Assembly: GCA_000697665.1 (NCBI GenBank)
Contig: KL197751.1
Coordinates: 43,500 to 107,499 of the forward strand
Direction of reading: 5' to 3'
Source of the DNA: Jaapia argillacea MUCL 33604
Taxonomy: Eukaryota > Basidiomycota > Agaricomycetes > Jaapiales > Jaapiaceae
Length of the DNA stretch: 64,000 nucleotides
Shown: positions 31,940 to 45,142 of the stretch, piece by piece
Layout of the letters: each line of letters begins with the position of its first letter
Position numbering within the stretch: the first letter of the stretch is position 1
Notes under the pieces: model-generated
Seen by the model: the letters and a program-made list of their open reading frames with translations, nothing else
The model's database searches: none
Told to the model about the DNA's origin: nothing
Made by a program: the position numbers and the translations under genes

Positions 31940-34051
31940 ATGTCCTGCGAGGCTTCACCCACTCGAACTGTTTTTGAAACAGTCACTTCAAAGGGTTTAT
32001 CGACATCTTTCTCCAATGTAATTTCCAGTTGGCATTTCCAGTTGGCCGGCGTCGACTGTCACCATCACCACAACCTTTTGCGCTGAGCCGAGCGAGGGGT
32101 CCATACCTGTGAGCGAGTGTGTCCCTGAGACAACAGTAGTGGTGCAAACAATACCAGGTGAGTGGGACAGGAAATAGCTTCCGAATCTCACCTCCCGTCG
32201 CACCGGGTGTTCCTCTTGTGTTGCCTATTCGGCTGTCGACGTAGTTTCATTGGCTCTAACCCTTGTCTGCTCCTAGGTCAAGTCACAACAGTCCAAGTCC
32301 CTGTTGTTATCACAGTTCCGATTACGAACACAATCCCGACAGGTACTCTCTTCGCTTCATGTCCAAGTACAACTACAACCTCAAAGTCAACATCTTCCAC
32401 CACAAAAAGCAGTACTACCTCTACCAAGAGCAGCTCCACCTCTAGCACGATCAGCTCTACCACCAGCAAGGTCAGCACCACAACTCCACCACCTCCAATC
32501 CCACCCTCGATCTCTACCACGACCACGATCAGTACTATAATATCTACCAGCCCAGCACCACCGCCCCCTCCGATCCCACCCTCGACATCTACCACGACTA
32601 TAATATCTACCAGCCCCGCACCGCCTCCTATTCCCCCCTCGCCATCTACAACCACCACCATAGCCACCATCACATCCGTCTACACTCCACCACCATCGAC
32701 GCTGATTTCATCAACAACCGTAACCACCGACGGTTTCACATCGGTTTCCGCCGAGACAGTTACCTCAACTGCGCCACCTACAACCGTTTTCCTACCGGTT
32801 CCTGCTGCTGCTGCCACTGGTGGAGTGAGTTCTTCAGCTGTGGCAAATCCAAGCAATCATGTTGCGGCCATCGCTGGTGGTGCAGCAGGTGGTGTCGTTG
32901 GATTAGTGGCTATTGCTGGATTGATTTGGTGGATTTCGTAAGTCCCCTTTGTGTTACTTCTTATATGCCCTTACCCATGAGATCGACATATTTTCAACAG
33001 CAGACTCCTACGCCCGAGCACCCCAGATCCAATGGGTCGTGGGAGGAACCTGTCTTCGAACACCGCTTCCGATAGTGGGCCGCCACAAATGCAACAGGGC
33101 AACTTCCAATCCCCATATCACCCCGATTCACCATCGGCACAGCAAACCGCGCTTATCCAACAACAATACGGAGTACATCAGCAAGGATATAACTCTCATT
33201 CCCCATATCAGCCCAACTCACCATCGGCGCAGCAAACGACGCTTAGCCAACAGCAATACGGCGTACATCAGCAGGGATATAATTCTCAATCCCCATATCA
33301 GCCCAACTCGCCATCGGCACAACAAACGACGCTTAGCCAACAACAATACGGCGTACAACAGCAAGGGTATAACTCCCAATCACCTTATCAACCCGACTCT
33401 CAATCGATGCAACAATACGGCCTGTCTCAACAACAGTATAACTTGCCATCGCAACAAGCTTACAACCCCCAGTCTCCGTTCCAAACCAACGGACAAGCGG
33501 GCCAGCAGTTTACCGCTCAAGCGCCAGGTCAAACTGCCTATTCGGTCGAAAGCCAGTACAGCTACAATTCCGGCTCGTCAGCTGCCTCGTCACCCACTCC
33601 GTCAACGGGCCCACTTATCGTTCCTGCAGCTGCGGGACGAGTCAGGCAGAGACCCACTCAATCGATAGACCCTTTCGCAAATGGATCCTATCCATCGGCG
33701 GCACAGGGATCGAGTTACCCTCATGATACCGAACCACCACTCTACCCTGCTCCAGTCGTTGCACTAGAGCCACAGCGGCGCCGTTCTGACGGCGCTAACT
33801 TGTATAACGGTTGGGAATTACACCACGTTCCAAGTGATGGTATCATGCGCGGTGGTAGTGATATAGGAAATGTGGGCCCAGGTGAAACTGGGGCAGGTGA
33901 GGTAGCGGAGAGGACTTACCCGATCTCAACCTCACCTGCACCGTCCGCCCCTGCTTACACCTTTGTTGGCTCGTCTCCACCGACAACTCGGAGTCCAAGT
34001 CTTGTGCGGCCAGTCACTCGTGGGGAGAAGTTGACCAAGCGGCCACGGTAG
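31940..34051 (+). CDS. Ser/Thr-rich single-pass membrane protein, copy 2, with disrupted first exon
   Basis: Paralogue of 28903-30647 with the same three-exon plan (31940-32157, 32277-32937, 33001-34051). The extracellular part is Ser/Thr/Pro-rich with repeated PPPPIPPS and TTTT blocks. The membrane segment is VAAIAGGAAGGVVGLVAIAGLIWWIS, followed by RLLRPSTPDP and a Gln-rich tail. The tail has three extra units of a 30-residue repeat that is single in copy 1. The first exon starts MSCEASPTRTVFETVTS as in copy 1, but a 13-bp tandem duplication at 32021-32046 shifts the frame and leads to a stop (NLLR*). The correct downstream frame has a TAA just before the duplication and no ATG. Unless splicing or an assembly error explains it, the full protein cannot be made, so a young pseudogene is likely; exons 2 and 3 are still open. 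Confidence 0.65.
33107..33430 (+). repeat. 90-bp minisatellite in the Gln-rich tail
   Basis: Units begin at 33173, 33263 and 33353, exactly 90 bp apart, with a partial unit before and a degenerate one after. Each codes 30 residues of the form GVHQQGYNSxSPYQPNSPSA followed by QQTTLSQQQY. The frame is preserved. Copy 1 of the gene has only one such unit, so the array expanded after duplication. Confidence 0.9.
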
Positions 34052-34462
34052 AGGAAGAATGGTCTGAGCACCCCATTCCTGCCAGAGGGAGTGAAGTTGA
34101 ACGAAGTTCTTGAAGATACATCCGAACATCGGTATCGAACCACTCGTCGTTCATTTGTTCTCCTTGACTGCATTTACGTTTACATTGTCACCTTCAATAC
34201 TTGTACTCCATTGCTTGTAGTTTGATGTATATCTGCCAGTGCGACCCCTTGGACTGGGTGCTCAGTGCGCCCCATTCATGTACTTCCCATGTTATTCCAT
34301 TTTGGGAACGAACCATCTGTGTTGATGTTGATTTTTGGTTGAGCTCAGAAATTAGCTTCTACTTCATCCCTACCAGTGCCCTTTCATCGCCGTCTTTGGG
34401 CCTTTGGACTCCAGAATTCTTCACTTCATATTTTGGTTCATTGCCTATCTGCACAGTCCTCT

Positions 34463-36031
34463 ATGGCCAAGAAACGCGCTGGACGCAAGGTTAAGCCTGC
34501 TCGAGTCGCAGCTGTTCCCCCTCCCATAGTCGAATCCGTGGAGCGCCAGCACAACGCAACTCGCCCTGCTGCTGGTCTTCCAGTCGAGACATTGGCCGCT
34601 ATATTCGAATCTACCATACAACCCATGGACGACCTTGTTGATAGTCTCAACGTCCGTAACTTTCATCGGAAATGCCCGACTCTCCTGCCCCGCCGATCGA
34701 ATATCATCCAAGACCATCTCACCCAAGTTTGTCACCGATGGCGTGAAGTAGCTCTGGCATGCCCACGACTGTGGACCAGTATCTTCACCGGCCCACCGGA
34801 GTACCTTGATGCCATTATCTCCCGATCGAAGGACACTGAGCTTCACGTCAACCTTTTATCGTCGAAGAAGAACCCTGGATTCGAAGAGAGCACTCTCAGT
34901 CTGGCTGTCTGTCATCTTCCTCGGTTGCGGACGCTCGTCATCCCGTTTGATAGTGTGCTCATCTCTATATTCAAACAACTATGCACATCAACTCCCTCAC
35001 TCCGATCGCTCGTAATTTGGCATCCAAACGACGGTTCCCAGGCGCCTCTCGAACCTCTCCTGCTTCGTGGTGGAACCCCATCGCTACGGCACCTGTGTCT
35101 TTACAACGTGGACTTTTCGTGGGATTGCAAAATATTCCGAAACCTAACAACTCTCAGAATCTCAGAATCTCTTACAGATGTCTTGGGAAATATGTCGGTC
35201 ACCTTAGCAGCCCTCCAACAAATGGAGTCATCTCTGGAGGTCTTGTCATTAGTGCGGGCCCTTCCTGCCATCTCCGCCCAGGATGATTCTCCCATCGTGA
35301 CTCTGCAAAACCTGCGGGAATTGGAATTTCATGATCAAATCGAGCGATGTACCCACATTCTCACACACCTCGTTCTACCCAATCGTCCTTCCTTACGCAT
35401 CCGCATCTCCGGCCGTAGTCTCGCGTTACCGACTTTGCCAGCCAGTCTCGAGCAGCTCTTTCAGGTCCTCCAAGATCGTTTGGCCGATGGAGGAGGGGCT
35501 GGTACCTTGACCTGCCTTGAGTTAAACCCTATCGTAGGCTTATGTGTTCACGACAGCGGTGGTCACTCCGGCCTCGTCCAGCGCCTTCATGTCGATCTTT
35601 CCCCAATTTCAGTCAACTCTCGACCAGCATGGTTCCCCCTCTTTCGAATGTTCTGCACGGAGACTATCACCGTTCTTTTCCTACACGAGATGCACTATCT
35701 TAACAATCGTGCGATGATGGAGCTGTTTGGTCCTATGAATCGCTCCACCGTGCTTCACTGCTACATCTTTGGAGACCCATCGTTCGACTTCGTGTCCTGG
35801 CTTTTCCCTTTACAAGAATCGTTCCCAGCTCTGGTGCGCCTCACTCTTCGCCGAATGTCTATGACACGGGCGATGTCTGGCATTACGCTACCGGATTGCT
35901 TGGAAGCTCTTCTGGAAACCCAATCCCAAGTTCGCAAACTTCCTCAGCTCGTGCTTCGGTTGTGTAGTGACGTGTCGCCGGAGATAATATCCAAGCTTGC
36001 AAAATACGTCGGCAACGTGAGCATAGAGTGA
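34463..36031 (+). CDS. F-box protein, copy 2 of the local family
   Basis: Single exon of 522 residues from ATG 34463 (MAKKRAGRKVKPARVAAVPP), with a basic N-terminus that could act in nuclear import. The F-box lies near residues 35-115: RPAAGLPVETLAAIFESTI, HLTQVCHRWREVALACPRLW. Leu-rich irregular repeats follow (LRHLCLYNVDFSWDCKIF, LRNLTTLRIS-like, LRELEFHDQIERC). It is probably an SCF substrate adaptor. Homology to the gene at 26057-27832 runs over most of the length. It is the last element of the F-box/membrane-protein array, directly downstream of membrane protein copy 2. Confidence 0.85.
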   Translation: MAKKRAGRKVKPARVAAVPPPIVESVERQHNATRPAAGLPVETLAAIFESTIQPMDDLVDSLNVRNFHRKCPTLLPRRSNIIQDHLTQVCHRWREVALACPRLWTSIFTGPPEYLDAIISRSKDTELHVNLLSSKKNPGFEESTLSLAVCHLPRLRTLVIPFDSVLISIFKQLCTSTPSLRSLVIWHPNDGSQAPLEPLLLRGGTPSLRHLCLYNVDFSWDCKIFRNLTTLRISESLTDVLGNMSVTLAALQQMESSLEVLSLVRALPAISAQDDSPIVTLQNLRELEFHDQIERCTHILTHLVLPNRPSLRIRISGRSLALPTLPASLEQLFQVLQDRLADGGGAGTLTCLELNPIVGLCVHDSGGHSGLVQRLHVDLSPISVNSRPAWFPLFRMFCTETITVLFLHEMHYLNNRAMMELFGPMNRSTVLHCYIFGDPSFDFVSWLFPLQESFPALVRLTLRRMSMTRAMSGITLPDCLEALLETQSQVRKLPQLVLRLCSDVSPEIISKLAKYVGNVSIE

Positions 36032-36481
36032 GAGAGAAGGGAGTCTTCCACCCAGACCAGGATGTTACCCCAGGTCAGTGTCACAATCAAAGTTCATTCA
36101 AAACCTCGTCTGACGTTTATCTGTCGTCGACCTGAAGCACTACTCTCCAGACTACGCGAACACTATCCTGAATTCCTATTTGTTTGTTATGACTTTCGTT
36201 TCTATGTTGAAATACCCAATACACCTAGTTTTGTGTCTTAATTTCCTGTGCCGCTGACTCGTTCGCTGGCTTATTTGTCATCTGAACTTGTTGGGGTCTT
36301 GGCATGTCAAACGCCGAAGTGAGATGAATTTACAACGAATAAACGACAGCCCATGAGTACAACGTCCATCGGTTCTGGGAAACCTTCCAAAGCATCCAGG
36401 GATGGGGTGTAACACAACAAGAGACATTAACATTGAAACCAGAATAACAGTCCAAAGGGTCCACCACCACATACAGCCCAC
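36032..36481. other. Convergent spacer between F-box copy 2 and EXO84
   Basis: 450 bp of 3' flank for both genes. No gene, RNA or repeat was recognised. Confidence 0.4.
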
Positions 36482-39311
36482 TCAAAACATCCCCTCATTC
36501 CTCGGCATAGTAGCGACAGGTGGAGGTGGAGGTCTATGCCCAGTCGCACTCCCAGGCCTCTCCCTATCCCTATCCCTCGATCTCGGCGGAAGCGGGACCG
36601 GGCTACCTCTCATCGACCTCGGCGGTGGACGTTCAGAGGGTGTCACGCTCCTCACAGGTGAACTAGTTTGTGAAGATGGCGAGACAGGTGTTGGTGCAGG
36701 TGAACGTAGACGAGGTGGAACGGGTTTCGGGGCTGTCAGCGGTGAGGGTGTGCTTGTGCTGGTGGGTTGGGATGATGTGGTGAGAGGTGGGAGAGGTGGG
36801 ACTGGGGAACGGGAGCGTGGCATTGTCATTGGAGAACGACCGGCTGTGGGTGTTGTTGCTGGGGTGCGGGTAGGTTGTGGAGGTTGGATCTGGACGGGTG
36901 CGTGTGCCGGGAACGGGGAAAGGGATGTTGGCGTCGATTTATCGATTAATAGTCCATCTAGCAAATATCGGAAATCCAATCCGTATTCTTCTAGTAGCTA
37001 GTCACGAACAAAAACATGGGTTAGAATTTGTGACATGAGTCGTGATGGAACCTGACACGTACTCTTCGACTCTGGGAATGAGTTATCCGAATGGCTTCGT
37101 CAACTGTTTGAGGATCGACATCGGAAGTGTAAACCTGTTTCCGAAACATCTCCGCATAACTCTCAATCTGTTTCCTAGCCCACTCCACAAAACCTAAACC
37201 ACCACCCATCAACAACCATTCAACCACTTAACGCAAAAAAGGAGAACTCACAACTAGCAACCTCATTCTCCTTAAAACTCGCCAAAAACCAATCAGCAGT
37301 ATGTTTGATCCCAGTAAACACAACCATAGCCAAATCATTAACATAAACGCCCACATGTCCTTCAAACCTAATCATCCTGACACGTTTCCTCATCACCTCC
37401 GTCCTAGCTTCCAAAAAGGTGTTACGCGCTGCTGGACCGGCGTGTAAACGATTCAAGAGGGAGATGAGGTGGATTACGGTGGATTTGCGGAGGAGAGGGG
37501 AGGCGAGATCGGAGAGGAGGGAAGTTGTAAGTGTTTGCGTTAGAGATGGGAGTTTGGATGAGAGGAGGGGGGTGGTGGGGAGTTTGGTTTCGCCTTATTC
37601 CAAAACAATGTCAGATTGGTGGGGGGTTAGAAGAACGAAAGCTTTACCTTGTTCGACAAGTTCGACGGCTCGATCCCATTCACGTAGGGCGATAGCAACA
37701 GTTAGATCATCAGCAAACTCTCCAACCCATCTCGTATCCCGCTCCAACTTGTCTTTCGCCGTCGAACCCATTGTCATCCCAGTTTGTTGATTAAGCTCCG
37801 CCATCCAATCTGGGATTGGAGGCATCTTGTCTCCACCACCGAAACCGAGCGCTATTGAACTTCGCTGTTGACAAGTGTGAGGTAGTCCATCATCAGATTG
37901 TAGTTAGGACGAGGGCGAAGAGAAGGATGTGCTTACGTCTCCTCCACCAGCCCAAAGACTCTTTCTTCGCTCATGTTCGCCTTCACGTTCTTTCTGCTTC
38001 TTCGTCGCCAACTCTTCAGCAGCTTGTCGGAAATGAGATAGTAAAGACTTCTTCTCGGAAGGTGTGTCGGTTCGATAGACATGAGTCTCTCTGCCATGCC
38101 TGATCTTGAATACGTTGGTCATGACTAGAACCCGTCTCGGGTGAGTGCCATGTTATGTGAGAAAGCGAAAGTGTAACATACGAGCAGTATCCTTCGTATC
38201 CAAAACCAACATCTCATTGAAAAGCCAACATTTCTCCGCAACCAACTTCCCTGCTCCCTCCCCTCCCGCTCCTCCACCTCCACTCCCCCCACCTTCCCCA
38301 GCACCTTTCCTCCTCCTCCTAGCAACAAGTACAGCATCATCCAACACCACAAACTTCACCGTCCTCTCCACTTTATACGTAGCAGCATTCAAAGCCAAAA
38401 TGCCATCCATTTCTGTAATGACGTGTCGGCCTGGTGTGGTGGGTATGAATTTGGTGGAACCTTCGATTTGGGAGTGGAGGGTTTGCATTTGGTTGGCGTA
38501 GAGGATTCGGAGGTCGGCTATTGAGGAGCGGACGTTTCGTCTGCGCTCTGTGGGTATGGGTGACGTGAGTTTAGTGGTGGTGAGGGACGGAGGAGGGACT
38601 TACCTGCCACTGAAGCTGATTCGTCGATGTGGAGTAAGGAGGGCATGCTTTTCCACTCGGCGAGGCTTTCTTTGAGTTCAAGCATCTCGTTCTCTAGGAC
38701 GCTCACTTCCTTTGAGACAAGTACAAACTCTGCATAACTGTGCACTTCTCAGCTCTCGCTCCATTCCACAGTACAGAAAAGGCGACTCACTTCTTGAAGA
38801 CGTTCCTCTGTAAATCGGTTGCAGTGTCATCTTTAGCACTGCGTAATGACGATTGTAGAGATTTGAGCTCTGCCTCTGTCGAGTTTGCCAGTTTCACTTT
38901 CAAGTCTACGCTACCAACAATTAGCGACCAGCATCACAGACACACTCACGCATGAACCAACTTACAAGCATCAGGATCAAAATCACCCTTATCCAACAAC
39001 TTCATCTCCGCAGCTTTAGTATCCTCCTTAGGCCTCGTCCTCTCCCTAACCTCTTCATCCTGTTCCCTCGTAGAAGACGTCGCAGACCTGGCAAGACCGA
39101 TAGGGATGGCAGGAACAGAAGGGACGTTATTCCCAATATTAGTCGGTGCAGAAATGTCTGCATAACGCATTGACATGCGTTTCTTGATCTTGGCATCGAC
39201 TGTGGATTTCCGGTCATTTCGTCTGATTGTGCCACTGGGGGCGGGTTTGGCGAGGCGGGTTGTTTGACGTTGGGATTTTTGCCGCGATTGGGAGCTTCGG
39301 AGGGACTCCAT
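36482..39311 (-). CDS. EXO84: Exocyst complex subunit Exo84
   Basis: Exo84 is one of eight subunits of the exocyst, which tethers secretory vesicles to growth sites at the plasma membrane. The first ATG is 39311 (MESLRSSQSRQKSQRQ). Exons in order give the N-terminal helical core (NVFKN, YAEFVLVSKEVSVLENEMLELK), then RRNVRSSIADLRILYANQ. A PH domain follows (ITEMDGILALNAATYKVER, VKFVVLDDAVLVARRRR, KCWLFNEMLVLDTKD, FKIRHGRETHVYR). The helical Exo84 C-terminal domain follows (WVGEFADDLTVAIALREWD, VNDLAMVVFTGIKHTADWF, FVEWARKQIESYAEMFRKQV). The last exon codes about 155 residues of Pro/Ser/Arg-rich disordered tail. A Gly-rich loop interrupts the PH domain. About ten introns. Confidence 0.9.
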
Positions 39312-40032
39312 CGTTTCGGGTGGCAATTTCAAGAATTTGAGGTCGCCAGCAGGTCAGAAGAAAAGACAAGTAAGAACAAGGAATGATAAATGGCTGATAC
39401 AATATTGTCACGGTGCAGTTCCATCGGTCTGTGAGCAACGGATCAACCAACCACGTGGACGAATTTACACAACCGCTCCGACGCCTGTGGGGTACGACAA
39501 TATTGATATCCCTCGTCAAGGACCGAACATCTCGCAAATGCATTAGATCTCAACCCAATACGTATACTTTGGGTGTAACCTATATACAGCACTATATAAA
39601 ACAACAAAAGACCCGCACACGGTCAAAAGAAAGTGAAAAAACGATTCAAGACATATTACAACCAACGTTGAGTAGCACACCCTCTGCACACAAATACCCC
39701 AACACGGCAAAAGGGACAGAATAGTACAAGAGATTCCAACGATACAAGATTCCTAGGCAAGGGAGGGGGGTAATCAAAAAAAAACACAAACGCGCCGGAA
39801 TAAACAGCGGGGGAAAAGGGGAAGAAACGGGTCTAACGTTATAGTCCAGGATGCGAGCGAGAGGGGTGGACGAAGAGGGTTTGAATACAAGCACAATGAA
39901 GACCGGTGTATGCGTGGATAGGGTCGTGAATGATGTAAATTGCATTGATGGCAGAACGAACCGACTTGACGAGGTGTGACGTGGTAGGGGGTACTCCCAA
40001 CAAAGTTCCCCAAATGCCCTCCCAAAAACCCA
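39312..40032. other. Spacer upstream of EXO84 and downstream of HOG1
   Basis: 720 bp, serving as 5' flank of EXO84 and 3' flank of HOG1. It contains an A-rich stretch with TATATA and TATATAAA-like words at about 39580-39600. I see no gene. Confidence 0.4.
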
Positions 40033-41856
<1,824 letters not shown>

Positions 41857-42413
41857 CTCCTTTCTCTTGCAAGGGGGTGGCTGGATAGATCACAAAGTCA
41901 AAGATACAGTCTAAGGTGATCTAAAGCGCAGACTATGAAAAGGAGGATGAAGAGTCCGTTGGTATGGATGAGCTATAAGGTAGAAGGACTGTTGTGGGTG
42001 GCAGCTACCTGGATGGTCGTGAAGATTGCTTTGAGGGGGCTGACCAGCTGCGAGTTATGATTAGAGCGGCACAAGTGATTTCCGAATCCGTACATACAGC
42101 GTCATTCTTCGGATAATCGCGAAGCTTCCGGTACTTTGGCTCGTCGCCCCTATTTGTGTGTTCTGCATCCTGCAGCAGTCTTTCTTCCTCGAGGCTTGGA
42201 GCAGGGCTGTGATCGTGGCTTTGCTGTGCGATTGGCGGCACCCAGGAATATTCTTTATTTTTCTGCGATTTTATTGACTTGGGAAACGAGAGTGTAACCA
42301 GGTCCCATCGATGCGCCAAGGAGATTGGTTCTCATGACGTCAACTTTCCCACAGTAACTTTCTGTAAATTTCCCTCACATTCTCAACCAGTCCCAACCGA
42401 GCAAACCAACAAA
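41857..42413. promoter_or_regulatory. Shared upstream region of HOG1 and MCR1
   Basis: 557 bp between divergent start codons. AGGGG words occur at 41872 and 42034, the core of the yeast stress element, but such short words are common and this is only suggestive. No other structure recognised. Confidence 0.3.
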
Positions 42414-43845
42414 ATGCTTTTTCCTCGGGCAGTTGTTTGCACACGGCAACTCGTAAGTTCCGATCGTTCAGACGCGATAGCTTCCTTATCGATGACGATG
42501 ACGACGTTTAGGCTGTAGCGGGTCCCCGCAGGTTTGCCAGCACGTCGCCTCCTGCAGGTCCTGCCAAACCGTCCAACTTGCCCTATCTGTTGCTCGGGTC
42601 CGGTGTAGCTGGTATCGCCACTTACATTTACCTCGAAAAGAATGGTGTAGGGTCCAAGAAAGTCGAGGAAAAGAAACAGGAAAAGAGTCCCCTTGACCCC
42701 CAAAACTTTGTGGATTTCAAACTAAAGAAGATCGAACCTTACAACCACAACACAGCCAAGTGAGTCTCGTAACCCAATACCCTATACGACTACGTCATGG
42801 ACCACCTGTTTCTCATTTCATTCACGTTTGAATCATTAGGTTCACTTTCGAGCTGCCCGAGAATGAAGCTTCTTTGCTCCCCGTCGCCTCTTGCGTAGTC
42901 GTAAAGTCTTCTGACCCCGAAGCTTTGAAGGACGCCAAAGGCAGACCCGTCATCCGACCATATACCCCCATCTCTCCTTCGGACAAGAAAGGAGAGTTGA
43001 CCTTCTTGATCAAGAAGTATGATTCGGGCAAGATGACCGTTCATATCCATGATTTGAAACCGGGCGATTCATTATCTATCAAGGGACCCATACCCAAGTG
43101 GCCTTGGAAGAGTAAGTCTTGATCTTGATCTCGTCGGCGTAGACCTCATATCCCCCGGCTAGTGAATGAGTTCGAAGATGTTGGTATGATCGCCGGTGGT
43201 AGTGGAATGTCCGTCCCCCATTCCCTCCATCCCTTCCATCATCTCTAACATCTCAACATTCCTCAGCACACCAATGTACCAAATCCTCAATCACGCCCTC
43301 ACGGACCCCTCCAACAAAACCAAATTCAAACTCATCTTCGCAAACCTCACCGAACCCGATATCCTCCTCCGCGAAGAATTCGACGCTTTGAAGAAAAAAT
43401 ACCCGAATAACTTTGACGTTATCTACACTCTTGACAAACCTTCTTCTGACTGGACAGGTGTGATCCCCTGTTCTTCCTCGGTTTGAAGTTATGGGATTGA
43501 AGGGGGTGGTGATTTGTAGGTTCTACTGGATATGTTTCCTCTGATTTGATCAAAAAGACTTTCTCTCCTGCTTCTGCTGGCGAGAAGGTCAAGATCTTCG
43601 TATGCGGTACGTCCCTCTTCCTCTAGACGAGCCGCCTTGAGTTTGTATTGAATCCGTGAAATATCTTCAGGACCTCCTGGACAACTGATAGCACTCGCTG
43701 GTAAGAAAGATGGTATGAAACAGGGTGAGGTGGGGGGTACTTTGAAAGAGCTTGGATATACCGAGGATCAGGTAAAGAACGCTCCCCTCATTGCTAACCA
43801 TACCTCTCTAACCGATGCATTCGCCCGTAGGTCTACAAATTCTAG
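42414..43845 (+). CDS. MCR1: Mitochondrial NADH-cytochrome b5 reductase Mcr1
   Basis: FAD enzyme passing electrons from NADH to cytochrome b5; Mcr1 sits in the outer membrane and intermembrane space. Start MLFPRAVVCTRQL at 42414; exon 2 begins AVAGPRRFAS, giving a basic mitochondrial presequence. A membrane segment follows (LPYLLLGSGVAGIATYIYL). The FAD-binding part has ASCVVVKSS and RPVIRPYTPISPSDKKGEL with the RPYTP flavin motif, then GDSLSIKGPIPKWPWK. The NADH part has MIAGGSGITPMYQIL, LIFANLTEPDILLREEFD and KIFVCGPPGQ. The last exon ends in EDQVYKF, matching the usual C-terminal F. About six introns. Convergent with DPH4. Confidence 0.95.
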
Positions 43846-44099
43846 ATGATGAAACTCTCTGGGTGGGCCTCTTGGGTATGTTGGATCTCTTAGCATGTAA
43901 AACGACTACGTAGAGCAAGGTAGATTTGCTCGATTGCAATGCGATCTTCTGCGTTTTGCTCCTCGGTCTTAATAATCAACCCTTCCAGAGAGGGAAATGA
44001 TGAGGTTCCATCGCCACAAGTTGTCCTAACGTTCCTCAACACCCGACAAGTGTAACATCTATTGAATGTGATTGGTATATGCGGGTTAGGTGACCCCGC

Positions 44100-44560
44100 T
44101 CATTCTACAACCTCCTCAGCGAATTCATACCCAACCCATACAACTTCCGAACAACAATTACACCCCACAAGATGCTGTCCTTTCTCCATCTCCTCCTCTC
44201 TAATCACATACAACCCCCCACATCGACAAGGATATGACCACACATCCCTCTCATCTCCCTCTCCCTCCGTAAACTCTTCAAGCGAAATTATTTGCGCAGG
44301 TCTCGGTCCACCCGGTCTCAAACCTCGAGCAAGTTCGATATCGTATTGAGATCGGAGCGTGGACGAAGAAAGGGTCGTATAAGCTTCCCTTAACAGCGAA
44401 ACATCGATGTGGATGTGGGATGTAGACTTTGATTGATGTTTATCGGGGTGAGAAAGTAAGAGTGTGCGATGATATGCGGACTTGATTTCGGAGAGGGAGG
44501 CTGAGGGAGATACAGATAGTATCTGGTAGAAATTAGGGTTCCCTTCCGCCAGTTTGTCGT
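44100..44560 (-). CDS. DPH4: Diphthamide biosynthesis protein Dph4 (Jjj3)
   Basis: Small J-protein with a CSL zinc finger, needed for the first step of diphthamide formation on elongation factor 2. The J domain is clear: NFYQILSVSPSASLSEIKSAY, then LLLSHPDKHQ with the HPD that activates Hsp70, and LREAYTTLSSSTLRSQYD. The C-terminal finger has CRCGGLYVI and GCNCCSEVVWVGYE, the four-cysteine Dph3/Dph4 pattern. The 5' end is not resolved: no ATG lies between an in-frame TAA (about 44600) and the J domain. A CGCAG acceptor just before 44560 suggests that a short first exon lies further upstream, between 44560 and 45140. The end at 44100 is firm. Confidence 0.85.
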
Positions 44561-44579
44561 CTGCGGTAGTCGAGACCAC

Positions 44580-45142
44580 CGGGGATGAGAATTAGCAGAT
44601 GGTAGGTAGAAGGGATGGAAAACAGCTGACAGTGGTGGTGGTGTGAAAGTGAAAAGCAGAGTCATTGCGTGCTCTTCTTCCTCACGCTTCGACTTGTACA
44701 CGTTCATGGAAAAAACAATCACAAGGGGCGTCTTGTACGTTCCTCACCCAAATGTCCACCTTGCTGGTTTATCGCACGTTTTCGTATGAGCTCCCGGAGC
44801 TGTCTTGGCAGCAACTATCTATACATTGGCACGATCAAGACTTCCAGTCCTCGAGGTACCCACACCACTTATCAACTTCCCGACCTTCTTCAACACCCGG
44901 ATACACTTCTCCGTCGTTAATCCACGCTGTGCTCTCCCCCTGGCTGAAGGTTCTTTGCGTCCTCCTCATACTTCTGGTGCATATTCTGCGGTAGACCATA
45001 TGATCGTACATATGGTGGAGCATAGCTCCCGCTTCTCCGTGCTTGGTATAAGAGCCACGAAATCGGCGACGAGATAAGACTTCAGAGAGAAAGTTCTTTT
45101 GTTATCTCAATCCTCCTCGATCCGAGTGCCAAGTCTGATCGA
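44580..45142. other. Divergent spacer between DPH4 and the S1/P1 nuclease gene
   Basis: Should contain the missing first exon of DPH4 and both promoters. A TATAAG word at 45047-45052, about 95 bp before the nuclease start codon, is a fair TATA-box candidate. No other gene recognised. Confidence 0.4.
45047..45052 (+). promoter_or_regulatory. TATA-box candidate of the S1/P1 nuclease gene
   Basis: TATAAG lies about 95 bp upstream of the start codon on the coding strand. Only position and sequence support it. Confidence 0.4.

Noticed and set aside
36402-37001. Long plus-strand open frame of 199 codons
   Set aside because: Lies antisense to the Pro/Ser/Arg-rich tail of Exo84; its Gly-rich sequence is the shadow of that tail.
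41872-42038. Two AGGGG words as stress-response elements of HOG1/MCR1
   Set aside because: Five-base words are expected by chance and this element is not established for basidiomycetes; kept only as a remark.
42005-42319. Minus-strand open frame in the HOG1-MCR1 spacer
   Set aside because: Begins with TTG rather than ATG and has no recognisable domain.
44665-44994. Plus-strand open frame of 109 codons upstream of the nuclease
   Set aside because: Overlaps the DPH4 upstream region and shows no protein family; likely chance.
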